From: Camelimonas fluminis
GTDB taxonomy: Bacteria > Pseudomonadota > Alphaproteobacteria > Rhizobiales > Beijerinckiaceae
Reading direction: 5' to 3'
Assembly: GCF_014656355.1 (NCBI RefSeq)
Contig: NZ_BNCG01000001.1
Location: 363,262-427,261, forward strand
Length of the DNA: 64,000 nt
In this document: piece after piece, positions 61,034 through 64,000 of the stretch
Layout: the number at the start of each line of letters is the position of its first letter
Numbering within the stretch: position 1 is the first letter of the stretch
Translations under genes and position numbers: made by a program
Notes under the pieces: generated by a model
What the model was told of the DNA's origin: nothing
What the model saw: the letters and a program-made list of their open reading frames with translations, nothing else
Database searches by the model: none

Positions 61034-63246
61034 GCGTCTGCTCCCGCTTCAGCGCCGGCTGGCTGGCGCGCCGTGGCCGGCGTTTTCGGCGCCACGGGCT
61101 TCACGCCCGTGAGCCGCCGCAGCGCCGCTTCCTTGCCCTCGTCCAGGACGACGCGTCCGCTGTCGATGACAATGACCCGGTTGACCAGGTCCAGCGCGCG
61201 CATGCGGTGGGTTGCGATAATGACGGTGCGCCCTTCTGACCATGCGCCGAATTGCGCGATGAAGGCGCGTTCGGCAGTTTCGTCCAGGCTGGCTGTTGGC
61301 TCATCGAGAATGATGATCTGCGGGTTGCGCAGCAGGTTACGGCTGAGCAGCAACAACTGGCGCTGTCCCTGGGAAAAGCCGGCGCCGCCTTCTCCAACGG
61401 GATGATCGAGCCCCCTGGGCAGGCGTCGCACGAACGCGAGGGAGCCGGTCAGCTCCAGCACGCGCACCAGTTCGCTGTCGCTGGCCTCTGGCGCGCCCAT
61501 CATCAGGTTTTCCCGCAGGGAGCCATGGAACAGGCGCGCGTCCTGCCCGACGTAGCTGACATCGCGCCTGACGTCGGCCGGATCGATATGCGACAGCGAA
61601 ATGCCGTCGAGCGTGACTTCGCCGGCGGCCGCTTCGAGCTGACCGGCGAGGGCCTTGAGCAGGGTTGATTTGCCGGCGCCGTTCTTGCCAAGCACCGCGA
61701 TGCGATCACCGGAGGCAATGGACAGCTTGCTGACGGACAGCGCGATGGGCGTTGTCTCGTCGCCATGGCGGAAGGCGACCTCACGCATGTCATAGGCGCC
61801 GGCGATGGCCGGCAGATGCACGCGTGCTTCTTCCGGAGCATGATCCACTGGCAGGCGCATGATCGCCTCAAGGCTGCCGGCGGCGACGCGCGCTTGCTGC
61901 AGGCGCGCCAGCACCTGGCTGAGGTGGGCCATCGGCGAAATCATGCGCGAGCCGAGCAGGGAGGCGGCGACCAGGCCGCCGGTGGTGATCTCACCAGCGA
62001 TCACCATGGGCGCGCCCAGCACCACGACGCCAGCGTAGACCAGCATCTGCACCGTATGCACCCATGACGACATGCCGTTGGTCAGCGCCCGCAGCTTCAG
62101 CTGCGCCTCGGCGGTGACGGCGTTGTAGTGGTTCCACAGCCGCAGAAAGCGAGGTTCCGCCTGCAATGACTTGATGTCCTCGATGCCTTGCACGGCCTCA
62201 ACCAGCATGGCGTTGCGCAGGGAGGCCTCGCGCATGGAGGTTTGCGCCAGCTTGCGCAAGCGTCCCTGCAGCAGCAGCCCTGGCGTCAGCATCAGCGCCA
62301 GTCCGATCAGCGGCGCCAGCGCCAGTTTGCCGCCGATGAAGCACATGACCGCCAGGAACATGAAGAAGAACGGCAGGTCGGCGATGGCCGACACGGTCGT
62401 CGACGTCATCAGCTCACGCACGTGCTCAAGATCGCGCAACTGGGCGATGAAGCTGCCGGTGGAGCGCGGCCGGGCCTGGTTGCGCACGTGCAGGGCGTGG
62501 CCGAACACCACGTCTGACAGGCGTCGGTCGGCGTCCTTGCCAAGCAGGTCGATGATCTCATGGCGGATGCGCCGCATGATGAAATCGAACAGCAGCGCCA
62601 GCACCACGCCGGAGAACAGCACGAACAGGGTCGACATCGACTCGGCCGGGATGACCCGGTCGTAAACCTGGCCGGAAAAGACGATGCCGGTCAGGCCCAG
62701 GGTGTTGGCGACGAGCGAGGCGATGAGCACATAACCATATGGCCGCCAGTCGCGAATCACCAGGCGGCGCAACCAGTGCGCCTCAAAGGGCCGGATGTAA
62801 TCGTCAACCCGGGCGTCGCGAACGCGACGGGCCGGCCGCGCCATGGCGGCGCGCGCCGTCAGGGGCGCCAGTTCCCGGGCGGGGGTGAGAACCGGCAGGG
62901 AATCTTCGCCAGAAAAAATCACCTCTGCGACGCCGTCTGCGCCAATGCCGCTGATGACCCCGACACGGCCGTCGGTCAGCTCGATGATGAGCGGCAGGCG
63001 TTGGCTGTCAAAGATCTGCCGGCGCTCCGGCAGGACTTTCAGGCGCAGGCCCATGCTCCGCGCCAGGTTGGCGATGGCTTCGTCCTGGCTGGCGGCGCCC
63101 CGCCAGCGCGCCTCCAGCCGCGCCCGTTGCAGAGACGGCTCCAGGCCATAGTCGCGACAGACGCGGGCGAGCGCTTCGATCCATGCGTCGAGCAACGCCG
63201 TGGCGGGCGGCGGCGGGGCCGCATCTGGCTGGATGGCTTTGGTCAT
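61030..63246 (-). CDS. type I secretion ABC permease/ATPase (LssB/LapB type)
   Basis: The 738-residue exporter fuses an N-terminal C39-like domain (about 1-150), six membrane helices (about 165-460) and an ATPase. Walker A GKNGAGKST is at 520-528, the signature reads FSQGQ at 624-628 instead of LSGGQ, Walker B IIILDE is at 644-649 and the switch His at 680. The C39-like domain lacks a recognisable catalytic Cys, so it should bind rather than cleave its substrate, as in RTX and LapA-type systems. It overlaps both neighbours by four bases, showing tight coupling. Confidence 0.94.
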   Translation of the reverse strand: MTKAIQPDAAPPPPATALLDAWIEALARVCRDYGLEPSLQRARLEARWRGAASQDEAIANLARSMGLRLKVLPERRQIFDSQRLPLIIELTDGRVGVISGIGADGVAEVIFSGEDSLPVLTPARELAPLTARAAMARPARRVRDARVDDYIRPFEAHWLRRLVIRDWRPYGYVLIASLVANTLGLTGIVFSGQVYDRVIPAESMSTLFVLFSGVVLALLFDFIMRRIRHEIIDLLGKDADRRLSDVVFGHALHVRNQARPRSTGSFIAQLRDLEHVRELMTSTTVSAIADLPFFFMFLAVMCFIGGKLALAPLIGLALMLTPGLLLQGRLRKLAQTSMREASLRNAMLVEAVQGIEDIKSLQAEPRFLRLWNHYNAVTAEAQLKLRALTNGMSSWVHTVQMLVYAGVVVLGAPMVIAGEITTGGLVAASLLGSRMISPMAHLSQVLARLQQARVAAGSLEAIMRLPVDHAPEEARVHLPAIAGAYDMREVAFRHGDETTPIALSVSKLSIASGDRIAVLGKNGAGKSTLLKALAGQLEAAAGEVTLDGISLSHIDPADVRRDVSYVGQDARLFHGSLRENLMMGAPEASDSELVRVLELTGSLAFVRRLPRGLDHPVGEGGAGFSQGQRQLLLLSRNLLRNPQIIILDEPTASLDETAERAFIAQFGAWSEGRTVIIATHRMRALDLVNRVIVIDSGRVVLDEGKEAALRRLTGVKPVAPKTPATARQPAGAEAGADA

Positions 63247-64000
63247 GGTTCAGCCTGCGAACCGAGGGCGAAGGCAGTGCGCGTCATGCCAGTGCTATAA
63301 AGGCATTCCACCTGCAACCGGCGCAGATCGTGCGTGATGTTCACGGCCTGGAAGCGGGCCGTGTACAGTTCCTGTTCGGCATTGAGCAGATCCAGCAGTG
63401 TCCGTGTGCCCAGATCGACGTATTGTTGCCGGTAAAGATCGCGTGTCTTGATCATCGCCGCGTCGCGCAGTTTCGCGGCCTTGTGCTGGGCGCCCAGGGC
63501 GCCGATGCGGCTGCGGGCCTGCGCCAGCCCCTGTCGCACCTGCAGGCGCACCGCCGCTCCGGCCGCCATCGCCGCGGTGAGGGCGTAGTCGGCGGCCCGG
63601 CGCCGCGCTTCGGTGGCGCCGCCTTCGTAAAGATTGCCGGAAACGCGCACGCCGGCGGTATAGTTGAAGCGGCGGGTGTTGGTGTTGTTGTTGTAGGACC
63701 AGGCTGGCTCGCGCTCGTAAAACGGGTCGTAATCGGCGCTGCCCGAGAGTGCGATCGTCGGAAACAGCTGGGCCTTGCTGTTATCGAGCTGGGCGATGGC
63801 CTGGCGCCGTTTCTCCTCGGCCTGGACGGCGGCGGGTATCCGGCCCCAGTCCAGTTCGCCGCTGGCGCAGGATTTGCCCAGCCATGCCGGAGCGCTGGCG
63901 GCGACCGAGCTGACAGACAGACTGGAGAGGAAAGAGACATTGCTCAGCCAGCGGCTGCGCTCGCCTTCCACTTCATAGCGGGTCGCTTCCGTCGCCAGGA
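63243..64000 (-). CDS. TolC-family outer-membrane efflux/secretion protein, C-terminal part (5' end outside window)
   Basis: About 250 C-terminal residues are visible and the frame stays open to the right edge, so the start lies outside. Helical TolC-type repeats are recognisable: FNYTAGVRVSGNLYEGG in a beta-strand region and YRQQYVDLGTRTLLDLLNAEQELYTARFQ near the end, read in blocks, the classic second-repeat motif with LLDLLNAEQELY. It is the outer-membrane channel of this type I system. Its stop overlaps the ABC gene start by four bases. Confidence 0.92.
   Translation of the reverse strand, partial: LATEATRYEVEGERSRWLSNVSFLSSLSVSSVAASAPAWLGKSCASGELDWGRIPAAVQAEEKRRQAIAQLDNSKAQLFPTIALSGSADYDPFYEREPAWSYNNNTNTRRFNYTAGVRVSGNLYEGGATEARRRAADYALTAAMAAGAAVRLQVRQGLAQARSRIGALGAQHKAAKLRDAAMIKTRDLYRQQYVDLGTRTLLDLLNAEQELYTARFQAVNITHDLRRLQVECLYSTGMTRTAFALGSQAEP

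Overview
This is a GC-rich chromosomal window from what is almost certainly an alphaproteobacterium of the order Hyphomicrobiales (Rhizobiales). The evidence is the combination of a MucR/Ros regulator, a TIGR02301-type secreted protein, a RibB protein fused to a degenerate GTP cyclohydrolase II domain, a Pls/PosA-type peptide synthetase, dxs next to xseB, and REP-like intergenic repeats. The genus cannot be fixed from the sequence alone. Most of the window is ordinary core genome. No tRNA, rRNA, CRISPR array, transposase or prophage gene was recognised.

Layout from left to right. Positions 1-7.4 kb are minus-strand housekeeping: the start of dxs, xseB, a large DUF2339 membrane protein, an HD phosphohydrolase, the repair glycosylase Tag and a YgfZ-like protein. 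Positions 7.6-12.7 kb hold a dihydroorotase-family amidohydrolase, a small unknown protein, an L,D-transpeptidase lipoprotein, a histone-deacetylase-family enzyme and a PaiB-like gene broken by one in-frame amber codon. Positions 12.9-22.9 kb are a minus-strand block: a ROK-like protein with its halves swapped, ribBX, aroC, a 1358-residue Pls/PosA-type NRPS, a histidine phosphatase and fabI. Positions 23.4-35 kb hold kup, small conserved proteins, pdxH with a Nudix gene and a TIGR02301 gene in a tight operon, a lipoprotein, a DnaJ-like chaperone, a class III aminotransferase, an amidase and an EEP-family protein.

Positions 35-39.5 kb carry a MarR regulator divergent from an acyl-CoA ligase, a DUF1499 protein and a metallo-beta-lactamase-fold hydrolase. 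Positions 39.5-41.8 kb are a strikingly AT-rich, gene-poor island holding only a MucR-like regulator with altered zinc ligands, several palindromes and an 8-bp tandem repeat. It ends at a branched-chain-amino-acid-type periplasmic binding protein. Positions 43.5-49.9 kb encode the TamA/TamB outer-membrane assembly pair, which overlap by one base.

The right end (50-64 kb) is devoted to the cell surface: a NDP-sugar 4,6-dehydratase and a UDP-sugar epimerase, a predicted exported YbaY+META protein, a cation diffusion facilitator, a DUF488 protein, an orphan MurF-like ligase, a secreted HExxH protein, and a three-gene type I secretion operon (TolC, LssB/LapB-type ABC exporter, HlyD) that runs off the right edge. 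No RTX or giant-adhesin substrate lies inside the window. Two families of dispersed palindromic repeats punctuate the intergenic spaces.
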